Source: Winogradskya consettensis
Lineage (GTDB): Bacteria > Actinomycetota > Actinomycetes > Mycobacteriales > Micromonosporaceae
Direction: 5' to 3'
Length of the DNA stretch: 64,000 bases
Assembly (NCBI RefSeq): GCF_018332715.1
Contig: NZ_BOQP01000008.1
Location: forward strand, 434,001 to 498,000
In this document: positions 41,995-52,481 of the stretch, piece after piece
Numbering within the stretch: the stretch's first letter is position 1
Layout: every line of letters begins with the position of its first letter
Notes under the pieces: generated by a model
The model's database searches: none
The model's input: the letters and a program-made list of their open reading frames with translations, nothing else
What the model was told of the DNA's origin: nothing
Translations under genes and position numbers: made by a program

Positions 41995-42558
41995 TCAGGG
42001 ATCTGACCGACCGAGGGGCGGAAGACCGAGGGGCGGAAGTGAGGGCCAGCGGCCGGCAGCCCATTGCGGCCAGCTGGACCAGCCCGGTGGTGGGCCTGGC
42101 ACGGGGCTGGATTCGTTGAGCTCGGTGGTGTCGGGTGGCTGGAACTGGGCGCGCCATGTGATCAGGTCGGTGTCTGACATCGGGAACGTCGTGTGGGGTG
42201 CGGTGGCCTGGCGGTGGGCGACGCGGGTGCGTTGGACGTCCTCGTCGACGGGCAGATAGACCACCGTGCAGGAGGCGCCGACCGAGGCTGCCAGCCAGCG
42301 CAGGGCCGAGCGTTCGTCGCGGCCCCAGAGGCCGAAGTCGAGCACGACGTTCGTGCCGATGTGCAAGGCCTGCAGGGCGACCATGATCAGGCGGCCTTCG
42401 AGCAGGTCGCGTTTGCCGTCGGGCTGGACGCCGTCGTAGAGCGCGATCATCCATTCGTCCGGGGTCAGTCTCAGGGCCCGGTGGGTGACGGCGAGGGCGG
42501 CGGCCCGGGTGGTTTTACCGGCGCCGGGCAGGCCGACGATGAGGAAGAGGTGCGGCAT
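41995..42558 (-). CDS. P-loop ATP-binding kinase-like protein (AAA_33 type)
   Basis: 187 residues. Walker A GLPGAGKTTRAAAL at residue 9; LTPDEWMIALYDG and VVLDFGLWGRDERSALR are the acceptor and Walker B-like parts of the zeta-toxin/AAA_33 small kinase group, some of which modify antibiotics or nucleotides. ATG 42558 has GGAG 6 nt upstream; GTG 42570 is in frame. The C-terminus repeats LPPLG twice from a 15-bp duplication (ACCGAGGGGCGGAAG at about 42010 and 42025). Confidence 0.82.
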   Translation of the reverse strand: MPHLFLIVGLPGAGKTTRAAALAVTHRALRLTPDEWMIALYDGVQPDGKRDLLEGRLIMVALQALHIGTNVVLDFGLWGRDERSALRWLAASVGASCTVVYLPVDEDVQRTRVAHRQATAPHTTFPMSDTDLITWRAQFQPPDTTELNESSPVPGPPPGWSSWPQWAAGRWPSLPPLGLPPLGRSDP

Positions 42559-42638
42559 GGGTTGCTCCACGGATCAGGCGGGATGGTCGGGACACCGATC
42601 CGGCGGAGCGAATTTCCATGCAACCCATGCCGCCAACT

Positions 42639-43337
42639 CTAGCCTTTCGGGGGGTGCAGGATGTCGCGTGCCTGGTCCGCGGCGCGGATGATGGCCTCGG
42701 AGATGAAGTCGACGAAGCGGGCGATGTTCTCCAGGCGGTCGGCGGCAGGGGTGCCGGCGCCGAGGACGCCCACACCCTGACGGGCGATCACGCCGAGGTG
42801 GGCGGTGGAGCGGGCGCTGGCCATCGTGGACTGGTAGAGGACGTCGTCGTCGACGACGTAGCGTTCGCGGCGGCGGTCGTCGCGTTCGCGGCGGACCAGG
42901 CCCTGGGCTTCGAGGAACGCGATCGCCTTGGAGACCGATGCCGGGCTGATCCGCAGGCGCCCTGCCAGCTCGGCGGCGGTGAGGCCGCCCGCGTCGGTCA
43001 TGTAGATCGCGGCCACGACCCGGGCCGTCATCTTGGGCAGGCCGCCCTGCTCGAAGACCGCCGCGAACGTCGCCTCGTAGTCCCGGACGGCTTGTGGGCG
43101 GGGCTGCGGGGCCGTGCCAGGGGTGGCGGTCTTCTTGCGCTGCCGGGCGCGGCGCTCGGTGGCCAGGCCGGCGAGGTCGGCGCGGTAGGCCGTGGGGCCG
43201 CCGTTGCGCATGACCTCGCGGGTGACGGTCGAGGTCGGGCGGTCGAGACGCCGGGCGATCTCCGCGTAGGGCAGCCCGCCGGCCAGGCCCGCGGTGATCT
43301 GCTGGCGTTCCTGCGGGGTGAGTCTGCCTCCCGGCAT
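42639..43337 (-). CDS. IS30-type HTH fused to MarR/GbsR-like regulator
   Basis: 232 residues. Residues 1-60 (RLTPQERQQITAGLAGGLPY, AEIARRLDRPTSTVTREVM) are the HTH_38 seen in IS30 transposases. Residues 85-230 form a MarR/GbsR-like winged helix (GGLTAAELAGRLRISPASVS, KAIAFLEAQGLVRRERDD) with a helical end. Two DNA-binding modules in one chain suggests recognition of a long operator. ATG 43337 has AAGGAG upstream. Divergent from the DUF4097 gene. Confidence 0.82.
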   Translation of the reverse strand: MPGGRLTPQERQQITAGLAGGLPYAEIARRLDRPTSTVTREVMRNGGPTAYRADLAGLATERRARQRKKTATPGTAPQPRPQAVRDYEATFAAVFEQGGLPKMTARVVAAIYMTDAGGLTAAELAGRLRISPASVSKAIAFLEAQGLVRRERDDRRRERYVVDDDVLYQSTMASARSTAHLGVIARQGVGVLGAGTPAADRLENIARFVDFISEAIIRAADQARDILHPPKG

Positions 43338-43392
43338 CACAGTCTCCTTCTCCGGTCACCGTTTCGTCCACAGTAGCTTTCACTTTCCAACA

Positions 43393-43505
43393 ATTGCAAC
43401 GGGTACGCCCGGGGTGTTGCGTTAGTTTCAGCACGGTTGCAATGATTTTAAGGCCCTGAGCTGCGTAAACAGCGCATTTATGCAACGGAAGCGTTGAGCG
43501 ATCCG
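43393..43505. promoter_or_regulatory. TTGCAAC-type repeat cluster in the divergent promoter
   Basis: The AT-rich 220-bp divergent region carries inverted copies ATTGCAAC (43393-43400) and GTTGCAAT (43436-43443), plus GTTGCG (43416) and TGCAACGG (43481). These are likely binding sites for the HTH-MarR fusion, controlling itself and the DUF4097 gene. Confidence 0.6.
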
Positions 43506-43559
43506 TGAAGGCAACGTAGCGTTTCATACATCGGAAACAACGCGAACAAGGAGTTCGAC

Positions 43560-44228
43560 ATGCAGACGTTCACCACCCCCGCCCCCGTCGCCGCCGTCCT
43601 CGACATCCCCGCCGGCCGGATCCGGGTCATCGCCGCCGACCGGGCCGACACCACCGTCGAGGTCCTGCCGTTCGACGCCGCCAAGAGCCGCGACGTGAAA
43701 GCCGCGCAACGCATCACGGTCTCCTACGGCGACGGCGTCCTGCGGATCGAGGCAGCGAAACCGTCCAGTGCGCTGCTCGGCTCGTCCGGATACGTCGAGG
43801 TGACCGTGCAGCTGCCCACCGGGTCGTCGGTCGAGGCGAAAGCGGCCAGCGCCGACCTGCGCGGCGTCGGACGCCTCGGCGACGTCACCGTCGAGGCCGC
43901 GGGCGGCTCGGTCGAGCTCGACGAGACCGCAAGCGCGCACCTGACCCTGCAGAACGGCGGGATCACGGTCGGCCGGCTCGGTGGCTCCGCGCAGCTCAGC
44001 ACCCAGAAGGGCGGCCTGAGCATCACCGAGGCCGCCGCCGGCACCGTCGAGCTGCACACCGGGCACGGCAGCATCTCGGTCGGCGCCGCGCCCGGAACCG
44101 CCGCCTCCCTCGACGCCGGCACCTCCTTCGGCCGCGTCCACAACGCCCTCGCGACCACCGGCGGCGGCACCGCGCTGAGCATCCGTGCGACGACCGCCCA
44201 CGGCGACATCAGCGCCCGCACCCTCTGA
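43560..44228 (+). CDS. DUF4097 beta-strand repeat protein
   Basis: 222 residues of repeating short beta strands (VTVEAAGGSVELDETASAHL, TLQNGGITVGRLGGSAQLST, GTVELHTGHGSISVGAAPGT), forming a right-handed beta-helix or adhesin-like fold, the DUF4097 family. There is no signal peptide or anchor, unusual for an adhesin. The family is often controlled by an adjacent regulator. Its stop codon lies within an 18-bp tandem repeat. Confidence 0.88.
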   Translation: MQTFTTPAPVAAVLDIPAGRIRVIAADRADTTVEVLPFDAAKSRDVKAAQRITVSYGDGVLRIEAAKPSSALLGSSGYVEVTVQLPTGSSVEAKAASADLRGVGRLGDVTVEAAGGSVELDETASAHLTLQNGGITVGRLGGSAQLSTQKGGLSITEAAAGTVELHTGHGSISVGAAPGTAASLDAGTSFGRVHNALATTGGGTALSIRATTAHGDISARTL

Positions 44229-44263
44229 AGCGCCCGCGTCCTCTGAAGCGCCCGCACCTCTGA
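44211..44263 (+). repeat. 18-bp tandem repeat spanning the DUF4097 stop codon
   Basis: Three units starting AGCGCCCGC and ending CTCTGA (18, 18 and 17 bp), followed by a partial AGCATCCG. The first unit contains the gene's last codons and TGA. Each unit supplies a stop in the original frame only for the first copy. Confidence 0.85.
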
Positions 44264-44292
44264 AGCATCCGTACTCTCCGAAAGGGATTGTC

Positions 44293-45357
44293 ATGACCAG
44301 GGATCTGCAGAAGGCCATCGAAGAGTTCGTCGACGCCGGGTTCGCCGGGCTGCAGCTGCGCGTGCACGACGCGCAGGGCGAATGGGCCGGCAGCGCCGGC
44401 GTACGCAAGCTCGGCGACAACGCTCCACCCCCGACCGACGGCAGGTTCTGGGCGGGCAGCGTCGCCAAGCCGTTCACCGCCACGGTGGTCCTGCAGCTCG
44501 TGGCCGAGGAGAAGCTCGGCCTGGACAGCCCGGTGGCCCAGCATCTGCCGGGTCTGGGGCTCGACGAGCGGATCACCGTACGCATGCTGCTGCAGCACAC
44601 CAGTGGCCTGTTCAACTACACCGGCGAGTACTACGCCGACGGGACGTTCGCACCGGGAATCCCCGCGACCGGCAAGGAATGGGTCGACACGCGCCTGCGG
44701 ACCTACGACGCGCAGGAGCTCGTCGAGCTGGCCTTGGCGAAACCGGCGCGGTTCGAACCGGGCGCCGACTGGAGCTACTCAAACACCAACTACACCCTGG
44801 CCACGCTGCTGATCGGGGCGGTCACCGGCAGCTCGTACGGTGAGCAGCTGCACCACCGCATCCTGCGCCCGCTCGCATTGCGTGACACCCAGCTGGCGGG
44901 CACCACCACGGACCTGCCCCACCCGTACTCCCACGGCTACTACCGCTACCAGGACGGCGACGACTGGACGGTCACCGACGTCTCGCGCCAGAACCTGTCG
45001 ATGATGCCCGGCGCCGGTGGTGCGATCACGACGACCCGGGACCTGCACCTGTTCTTCGCCGCACTCAACGACGGCACGCTGCTCCCGGAGCCGCAGCTGG
45101 CCGAGATGCGTACGCCGCAGGGCCCGATCGACTACGGCATGGGCCTGTTCGTGCAGGACCTCGGCCCGGACTGCGGCGGCGTCGTCTACCACCACAACGG
45201 TGGCGCACCCGGCGGCTACGGCGCCCTGATGTACAGCACCCCCGACGGCAGCAGGACCCTGACCGCCGGGCTGACGATGGGCGACGCCGCGATCAACCCG
45301 GCGGAGGTCTTTCCTCAGGCCCTGGACGCTCTCGTCAGGGCGGTCTTCCGCCAGTAA
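44293..45357 (+). CDS. Beta-lactamase-fold serine hydrolase (class C-like)
   Basis: 354 residues. SVAKPFTA holds the SxxK nucleophile (about Ser57), WSYSNTNYTL the YxN motif (about Tyr161), and HHNGGAPGGYGALM the third HxG-type motif. The family includes D-amino-acid peptidases, esterases and beta-lactamases. No signal peptide, so probably cytoplasmic. It is 64 bp after the DUF4097 gene and may share its promoter. Confidence 0.9.
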   Translation: MTRDLQKAIEEFVDAGFAGLQLRVHDAQGEWAGSAGVRKLGDNAPPPTDGRFWAGSVAKPFTATVVLQLVAEEKLGLDSPVAQHLPGLGLDERITVRMLLQHTSGLFNYTGEYYADGTFAPGIPATGKEWVDTRLRTYDAQELVELALAKPARFEPGADWSYSNTNYTLATLLIGAVTGSSYGEQLHHRILRPLALRDTQLAGTTTDLPHPYSHGYYRYQDGDDWTVTDVSRQNLSMMPGAGGAITTTRDLHLFFAALNDGTLLPEPQLAEMRTPQGPIDYGMGLFVQDLGPDCGGVVYHHNGGAPGGYGALMYSTPDGSRTLTAGLTMGDAAINPAEVFPQALDALVRAVFRQ

Positions 45358-45360
45358 ACT

Positions 45361-45393
45361 TATTGAGGGGCGGCCATGTGCCGCCCCTCAATA
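45361..45393 (+). terminator. Bidirectional-looking hairpin after the hydrolase
   Basis: Perfect 14-bp stem TATTGAGGGGCGGC / GCCGCCCCTCAATA, loop CATGT, starting 3 bp after the hydrolase stop. Confidence 0.8.
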
Positions 45394-45403
45394 GGATTCC
45401 GGG

Positions 45404-46228
45404 ATGGAGACGCAGGAACGGTTCGTGGCGTCCGGGCCGGTGCGGCTGTGGACCGAGCGTGCCGGGGATCCCGGCCACCCCGCCGTGCTGCTGATCATGG
45501 GGTCGGCGGCGCAGGGCATCAGCTGCCCCGACGCGCTGGTCACCGGGCTCGTCGACCGCGGTGTGCAGGTCATCCGGTTCGATCACCGCGACACCGGCCG
45601 TTCCAGCGTCGTCGACTTCGACACCCACCCGTACACCCTCGACGACATGGCCACCGACTGCCTCGCCGTGCTCGACGGCTACGACCTCGACGCCGCTCAC
45701 CTGGCCGGCGGGTCGATGGGTGGGGTGATCGGGCAGTGGCTGGCCGTGCACGCCCCGGACCGCGTCCGGTCTCTGACGTTGCTGAGCAGCACACCGATGG
45801 GGCACCACCCGGAACTGCCGAAGCCGTCACCCGAGCTGCTCGCGCATTTCGCCGCCGGACTACCGCCGGGGGTGGAGACCGACGTGGCGCTGTTCCGCAT
45901 CTTCAACGGGCCGGTCCGCCCGTTCGACGAACCAGCCGTGCGGGCGATGCTCGAGCGGGCGTTGTCGCGGGCCACCGACCCGGCCGCGGCGGCGAACCAC
46001 CAACGGGCCGCGAGGACGCTCACCCCGGACCTGCTCGTCCCGCTGTCGTCGATCGTCGCGCCGACCACGGTCATCCACGGTGATCAGGACCCGATCTTTC
46101 CGCAGGAGCACGGCGCGGCGTTGGCTGCGGCTGTCGCGGGTGCGAACCTGCACGTCGTACCCGGGATGGGGCATGTGTATTTCTCTCCGGGCCTGCCCGA
46201 GGAACTCGCCGGGATGATCCGGCTGTGA
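45404..46228 (+). CDS. Alpha/beta hydrolase (aclacinomycin methylesterase-like)
   Basis: 274 residues. Oxyanion strand VLLIMGSAAQGISCPDAL, FDHRDTGRSS, nucleophile elbow LAGGSMGGVIGQW (Ser near 104), acid IHGDQDPIFP, and catalytic His in VPGMGHVYFSP. The DHRDTG motif with MG instead of HG groups it with RdmC-like esterases. Substrate unknown. Confidence 0.9.
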   Translation: METQERFVASGPVRLWTERAGDPGHPAVLLIMGSAAQGISCPDALVTGLVDRGVQVIRFDHRDTGRSSVVDFDTHPYTLDDMATDCLAVLDGYDLDAAHLAGGSMGGVIGQWLAVHAPDRVRSLTLLSSTPMGHHPELPKPSPELLAHFAAGLPPGVETDVALFRIFNGPVRPFDEPAVRAMLERALSRATDPAAAANHQRAARTLTPDLLVPLSSIVAPTTVIHGDQDPIFPQEHGAALAAAVAGANLHVVPGMGHVYFSPGLPEELAGMIRL

Positions 46229-46264
46229 CTGTGCCGGGAACTCCGGGTTCCGTAGTGTGGCGCC

Positions 46265-46582
46265 ATGAACGGTGATTGGGTGTCGGTGTACTCCTCGGAC
46301 GGTGGCGGTCGTTTCACCCTGGCCGGTTGACTGGCTGACCGTGGCATCGACTGGGACCCCTTCAAGGAGGGTGAGGTCCGGGGCGGTGTGGCGTGCGGCC
46401 GCGACGACGAGACCGGCCGGTGGTGGTGCAGGCACTATCTGGACATCCACGCGGGCGCGCTGTGGCGGCTCGGCCTGCATCCGGATCAGGCACTGTCCCG
46501 GATCGTCAGCCGCCCGTTACCACCGTCGCAGGTCAAGAAGATCCTGGCGGAGCGGTTGGCACTCGAGGCATGGCGCAGCTGA
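46265..46582 (+). pseudogene. Small conserved-looking protein interrupted by in-frame TGA
   Basis: ATG 46265 reads NGDWVSVYSSDGGGRFTLAG, then TGA at 46328-46330, then continues in frame LADRGIDWDPFKEGEVRGGV ... LAERLALEAW RS to 46582 (about 105 codons). The part after the stop is well-behaved protein with Cys and Trp clusters (GRWWCRHYLDIHAG). A CGA to TGA change would explain it. A GTG at 46388 could start a 64-residue protein. No selenocysteine element seen. Confidence 0.6.
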
Positions 46583-46607
46583 TCCTGCGGCATGTGGGGG
46601 TAGCGGA

Positions 46608-48638
<2,031 letters not shown>

Positions 48639-48649
48639 CACCGAAGATC

Positions 48650-49171
48650 TTACGCCAGCACCCGCCGCACCTCGGCCTGCACCGGCGCGGACAGCAGGGG
48701 CGCCCAGGCCGCGAACAGGTCCCGGAAGTAGCCGCCGTAGCGCGCGGCGATCGCCGGGTCCTGCTCGAGCACGTCCAGCTCGTTGATCACGCTGAGGTCC
48801 GCGAACGGCGTCACGAGCCCATCGGGCAGCGGCACCGCGGTGTCCGTCCAGCGGTCCCACACCTGCCGGGTTTCCGGGAGCGTCTTCCACGTGCGGGAAC
48901 GTTCGCACGACCCGTACCGGTGGACGAGGTCTTCGGCCAGGTCGCCGATCAGAGCCTGCAGCGGCCCGCGGTCGGTGTGGTCCACCAGCGCCAGATCGAA
49001 CCCGTCGGTGCTGTACGCCGCATGCGTCAGCCCCGCCACCTGCACGTCCCGGTCGTGTCCCAGCGCACCGAGCCGTTCCTGCACCCGGTTGAGATGCGCG
49101 TAGAGGGTCCCGCCGGGGTGTTCGACCGTCTCGGTCCCCCGCGCCCGCAGCCATGCCCTGATGTCGTCCAT
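48650..49171 (-). CDS. DUF6817-like (HD-related) protein
   Basis: 173 residues. VEHPGGTLYAHLNRVQERL, then VQVAGLTHAAYSTDGFDLAL show paired His/Asp motifs (H..R, H-A-Y-x-T-D-G) characteristic of a family I associate with DUF6817, related to HD phosphohydrolases. It begins where the Vgb-like gene ends, and NadE follows 12 bp later, all minus strand. Confidence 0.78.
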   Translation of the reverse strand: MDDIRAWLRARGTETVEHPGGTLYAHLNRVQERLGALGHDRDVQVAGLTHAAYSTDGFDLALVDHTDRGPLQALIGDLAEDLVHRYGSCERSRTWKTLPETRQVWDRWTDTAVPLPDGLVTPFADLSVINELDVLEQDPAIAARYGGYFRDLFAAWAPLLSAPVQAEVRRVLA

Positions 49172-50035
49172 CTACGACACGATATGCGCGACGCGACCGA
49201 TTTCCAGGGCCGCCCACACCCCGCCGGTGGCGTCGACGGTGATGCCGTGCGGCTCGGACTTCTCGGTGGGCAGGTCATGAGCGGTGAGCGTGCCGTCCGG
49301 GGTGCGATGGCCGATCCTGTTCGCGCCCCACTCGGTGAACCAGAGGTCCCCCACGCCGGCGGCGGTGATCGCGTGCGGCCGGGCCGCCCGGTCGCTCAGC
49401 GGGAACTCCGTGACCGTGCCGCCGGTGGTGATCCGGCCGAGCTGCCCGGCACCGATCTCCACGAACCACAGGTCGACACCGTCGCTGGTGATACCGACCG
49501 GTGCGGCACCCGGGGTGGGGAGCTCGTGCAGGCGCACGTCACCGCCGGTGGTGATCCGGCCGATCGCACCGGCCTGGTTGAGGGTGAACCACAGCGCCCC
49601 GTCCGGCCCTGCGGTGATCATCGCCGGGAACGCCGCGTCGGGCAGGGAGAACTCCGTGACCGCGCCGTCGGGTGCGAGCCGGCCGATGCGGCTGGTGGTC
49701 ATCGCGGTGAACCACAGCGCCCCGTCGGGCCCGGCCGCCAGCCCGTACGCTCCGGAGCCCGTCGGCAGCGGGAACGAGCGCAGGTCGGTGCCGACGCGGC
49801 TGATCGTGTCGTCGCGGGTGCGGGTGAACCACACGGCGTCGTCGGGGCCGGCGACGATCACGGCGGGCTGGCTCTGCGGGGCGTCCAGGCCGATCGTGGT
49901 GACGTCACCGCCGGGGCCGATCCTGACGAGCTCGCCGCTGTGTGCGCACGTCACCCACAGCGTCTCGTCGGGGCCGGTGGTGAGGGAATACGGTCCGGCT
50001 TCGGGCCCGGTGATCGTGAGCTCTCGGATATCCAC
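49172..50035 (-). CDS. Virginiamycin B lyase-like beta-propeller
   Basis: 287 residues of six to seven blades repeating AGPDGALWFT-type units (for example LAAGPDGALWFTAMTTSRIG and ITAGPDGALWFTLNQAGAIG). The last blades carry EPHGITVDATGGVWAALE and a final HIV, resembling the Vgb active-site loop (His and Glu). Vgb linearises streptogramin B; many homologues have no proven lyase activity. GTG 50035 with AAGG upstream. Confidence 0.85.
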   Translation of the reverse strand: MDIRELTITGPEAGPYSLTTGPDETLWVTCAHSGELVRIGPGGDVTTIGLDAPQSQPAVIVAGPDDAVWFTRTRDDTISRVGTDLRSFPLPTGSGAYGLAAGPDGALWFTAMTTSRIGRLAPDGAVTEFSLPDAAFPAMITAGPDGALWFTLNQAGAIGRITTGGDVRLHELPTPGAAPVGITSDGVDLWFVEIGAGQLGRITTGGTVTEFPLSDRAARPHAITAAGVGDLWFTEWGANRIGHRTPDGTLTAHDLPTEKSEPHGITVDATGGVWAALEIGRVAHIVS

Positions 50036-50045
50036 CAGGACGACC

Positions 50046-50864
50046 TTAAACGGACAGGGCCAGGTGCAGGCTCGCCGCGGAGGCGGGCAGCAGCGGCAGG
50101 CGGACGTCCGGGGTGGGGATGCGGCCCCGGGCGTGCAGGACGGCTTTGATGACGGTCGGGTTGGGTTCGGCGAACAGGGCCAGGGCGAGCCGGGCGAGGC
50201 GCGGCTGGGGCTCCCGGTCGTGGACCAGAGCCGTGAACGCTGCGGTGTCCAGGTGGGCGGAGGCGATGATCGCGCCGGGGACACCCATGCTGAGCAGCGG
50301 GGCGAGGAACGCGTCGTCGCCGCAGAGGATCGCGAGGTCCGCGGGCGGGTCGCTGAGCAGATCGACGACTGTGGTGTCGATGCCGCCGGCGGCGAGTTTC
50401 ATGCCGGCGACCCCGTCGATCGCGGCGATCCGCCGCAGCGCCGCGGCGCTCAGGGCCTGCCCGGTGCGGTAGGGCACGTGGTATGCCAGGACCGGGACCG
50501 GGCTGCGGGCCGCGAAATCCTCGAAATATGCGACCACGCCGTCCTCGCCGGGCAGCAGGAACGGCGGGACCAGGGTCAGCACAGCAACGGCATGCGACGG
50601 CACGCCCGCGGCGTCGCCGATCCGGTTGGCGCCGACGATCAGCTGCGCCCGCCTGGCCCGGCACACCCCGGCGATCACGTCGAGGACCCCGTCGCGTTCC
50701 TTGTCGTCGAGCGAGCCCGGCTCCCCCGTGGTCCCGAGCGCCACCAGCCCGGCCGCCCCGCCGTCGAGGACGTCGTGGGCGAGGCGTTCCAGCGCGTCGA
50801 ACGCCACCGCGCCGGAGGCGTCGAACGGGGTGATCAGCGGCACGTACACACCGGCGAAAGTCAT
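50046..50864 (-). CDS. DapA-like dihydrodipicolinate synthase family protein
   Basis: 272 residues, TIM barrel of N-acetylneuraminate lyase/DHDPS class: ITPFDASGAVAFDAL, GTTGEPGSL, active Tyr in VLAYHVPYRTG, Schiff-base Lys in GVAGMKLAAGGID. Sequence divergence suggests an aldolase on another substrate rather than lysine synthesis. Divergent from a LysR gene 70 bp away, the probable regulator. Confidence 0.88.
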   Translation of the reverse strand: MTFAGVYVPLITPFDASGAVAFDALERLAHDVLDGGAAGLVALGTTGEPGSLDDKERDGVLDVIAGVCRARRAQLIVGANRIGDAAGVPSHAVAVLTLVPPFLLPGEDGVVAYFEDFAARSPVPVLAYHVPYRTGQALSAAALRRIAAIDGVAGMKLAAGGIDTTVVDLLSDPPADLAILCGDDAFLAPLLSMGVPGAIIASAHLDTAAFTALVHDREPQPRLARLALALFAEPNPTVIKAVLHARGRIPTPDVRLPLLPASAASLHLALSV

Positions 50865-50934
50865 ACGACTACTTTCGACCCGCACGACCTTAAGGTCCAG
50901 TTCCGTTTGGTACGCCCGAACGTAAGCTGACCTG

Positions 50935-51834
50935 ATGCTCGACGTGCGCCGCCTCCTGCTGCTCCACGACCTGTCCCGCCTCGGCACGATCGCCGCGGTC
51001 GCGCAGGCACACACCTACACGCCGTCCGCGGTGTCCCAGCAGCTCGCCGCCCTGGAGCGCGAGGCCGGTGTGCCGCTGCTGCGCCGCACCGGGCGCAGTG
51101 TCACGTTCACCCCGGCCGGGCGGGTCCTCGCCGAGCAGGCCCGGACGGTGCTCGCCGCCCTGGAGCAGGCCGACGCCGCTCTCGCCGCGGTCGCCACGGG
51201 GCTGAGCGGGCCGCTGCGCATCGGGGCGTACCCGTCAGCGGTCCGGACCCTGCTCCCACCGGCCCTGGTGACGCTGGGCCGTGAACATCCCGGGCTGGAA
51301 CTGCTGGTGACCGAGCTCGACCCGGCGCAGGTCCCCGACGCGTTGCGGGACCGGCGCCTCGACGTGGGCCTGCTCAACGACTACGACGTGGTCCCGGCCG
51401 CGGACGACGGCACCCTCGACACGGTGCAGTTGCTCGACGAGCGGGTCTTCCTCGCCGTCCCCGAGGGCGCGGGGGCGGCCGGGCTGGACGACGTGCGGGA
51501 CAGCCGGTGGATCCTGGCGAGCCCGGGGACGTTGTGCCACACGATGACGGTCCACGTGTGCCGTGCGGCCGGGTTCGCGCCGCGGCCGCGTCACTACGCC
51601 GACGACTTCACGACCGTGTTGGCGCTGGTCGCGGCGGGGCAGGGCGTGTCGGTGGTGCCGCGGCTCGCGGCTGCGTACCCACCGCCAGGGGTTGATCTGA
51701 TCCCTCTGCCCACCCGCCGGCGGACCCGGGTCGCCTGCCGTCGCGGTGCGCTCACCCACCCGGCGGTCGCCGCCTGCACGGCCGCCCTGCGCGACAGCAC
51801 CGCGGCGTTCCTGGGTGATCAGAGCGCCGGGTAG
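50935..51834 (+). CDS. LysR-family regulator
   Basis: 299 residues. HTH LSRLGTIAAVAQAHTYTPSA, VSQQLAALEREAG; substrate-binding domain from about 90 (LSGPLRIGAYPSAVRTLLPP, DARLDVGLLNDY-like pattern). This is the ArgP/cyn-type arrangement, with the regulated gene divergent (dapA-like). It converges with the next minus-strand gene with a 16-bp overlap. Confidence 0.9.
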   Translation: MLDVRRLLLLHDLSRLGTIAAVAQAHTYTPSAVSQQLAALEREAGVPLLRRTGRSVTFTPAGRVLAEQARTVLAALEQADAALAAVATGLSGPLRIGAYPSAVRTLLPPALVTLGREHPGLELLVTELDPAQVPDALRDRRLDVGLLNDYDVVPAADDGTLDTVQLLDERVFLAVPEGAGAAGLDDVRDSRWILASPGTLCHTMTVHVCRAAGFAPRPRHYADDFTTVLALVAAGQGVSVVPRLAAAYPPPGVDLIPLPTRRRTRVACRRGALTHPAVAACTAALRDSTAAFLGDQSAG

Positions 51835-52481
51835 CCGATCTGCGCGATGTCCTGGGCCAGGTCGCTCAGCGCGACCTCGGGGTTGAGGCGGCGGACCAGG
51901 CCGTCGGTCAGCGGGCGTTGCTGGAAGATCTCGATGACCGCGTCCAGGTCGACGGGCATCTCGTAGTAGTCCTCCGCGAAATCCTGGTAGACCGCCGCCG
52001 TGCCGCCCAGCAGCAGCTCGAACAGCCATGCTGAGCCGTCCGGGTCGTCGTCGTCCGGGAGGTCGACCTGCCCGGTGTGCCAGTGGTCGTCGCCGGTCTC
52101 GCGCCACAGGCACACGGTCGCGGCGAGGGTGCCGAGGCTGTTGCTGAACGCCGGCTCGTCGACGCCGAACCGCAACGCCTCGGGGACCGTGTCGACCAGG
52201 CCGGGCCACAGCTTGCCGTCGTTGCCGTACGGGCTCATCCGGGCCTCGTGGTCGAAGCCGCGCAGGAACGCACCCGCGGGGCTGAACACGATCGACCATT
52301 CGTCGCCGGAGCCGTTACGCATCGACGCCATCTGCTGATCGGGTGCCCAGTGCTGGTTGAACGAGAAGTAGCGGTAGTCCCATTCGGGGCTCAGGACCGC
52401 GTCGGTCATCGCGAACACCCGGCAGCGTTCCCGCAGGGTAGGGAGATCCGGCAGGGCCCGGGCGACGTCGTGGGCGGTCAT
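51819..52481 (-). CDS. Hypothetical actinobacterial protein
   Basis: 220 residues, acidic, no membrane helix. EWDYRYFSFNQHWAPDQQMA, DEWSIVFSPAGAFLRGFDHE and EDYYEMPVDLDAVIEIFQQ are distinctive; I have the impression of a widespread uncharacterised family in Streptomyces and relatives. GTG/ATG start overlaps the end of the mycosin gene by 4 nt, so it is translationally coupled to it. Confidence 0.8.
   Translation of the reverse strand: MTAHDVARALPDLPTLRERCRVFAMTDAVLSPEWDYRYFSFNQHWAPDQQMASMRNGSGDEWSIVFSPAGAFLRGFDHEARMSPYGNDGKLWPGLVDTVPEALRFGVDEPAFSNSLGTLAATVCLWRETGDDHWHTGQVDLPDDDDPDGSAWLFELLLGGTAAVYQDFAEDYYEMPVDLDAVIEIFQQRPLTDGLVRRLNPEVALSDLAQDIAQIGYPAL

Noticed and set aside
44211..44263. CRISPR-like array
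   Set aside because: The repeats are 17-18 bp, directly adjacent with no spacers.
46328..46330. Selenocysteine at the in-frame TGA
   Set aside because: The residue position is Gly-Leu flanked without a redox motif, and no hairpin resembling a bacterial SECIS directly follows.
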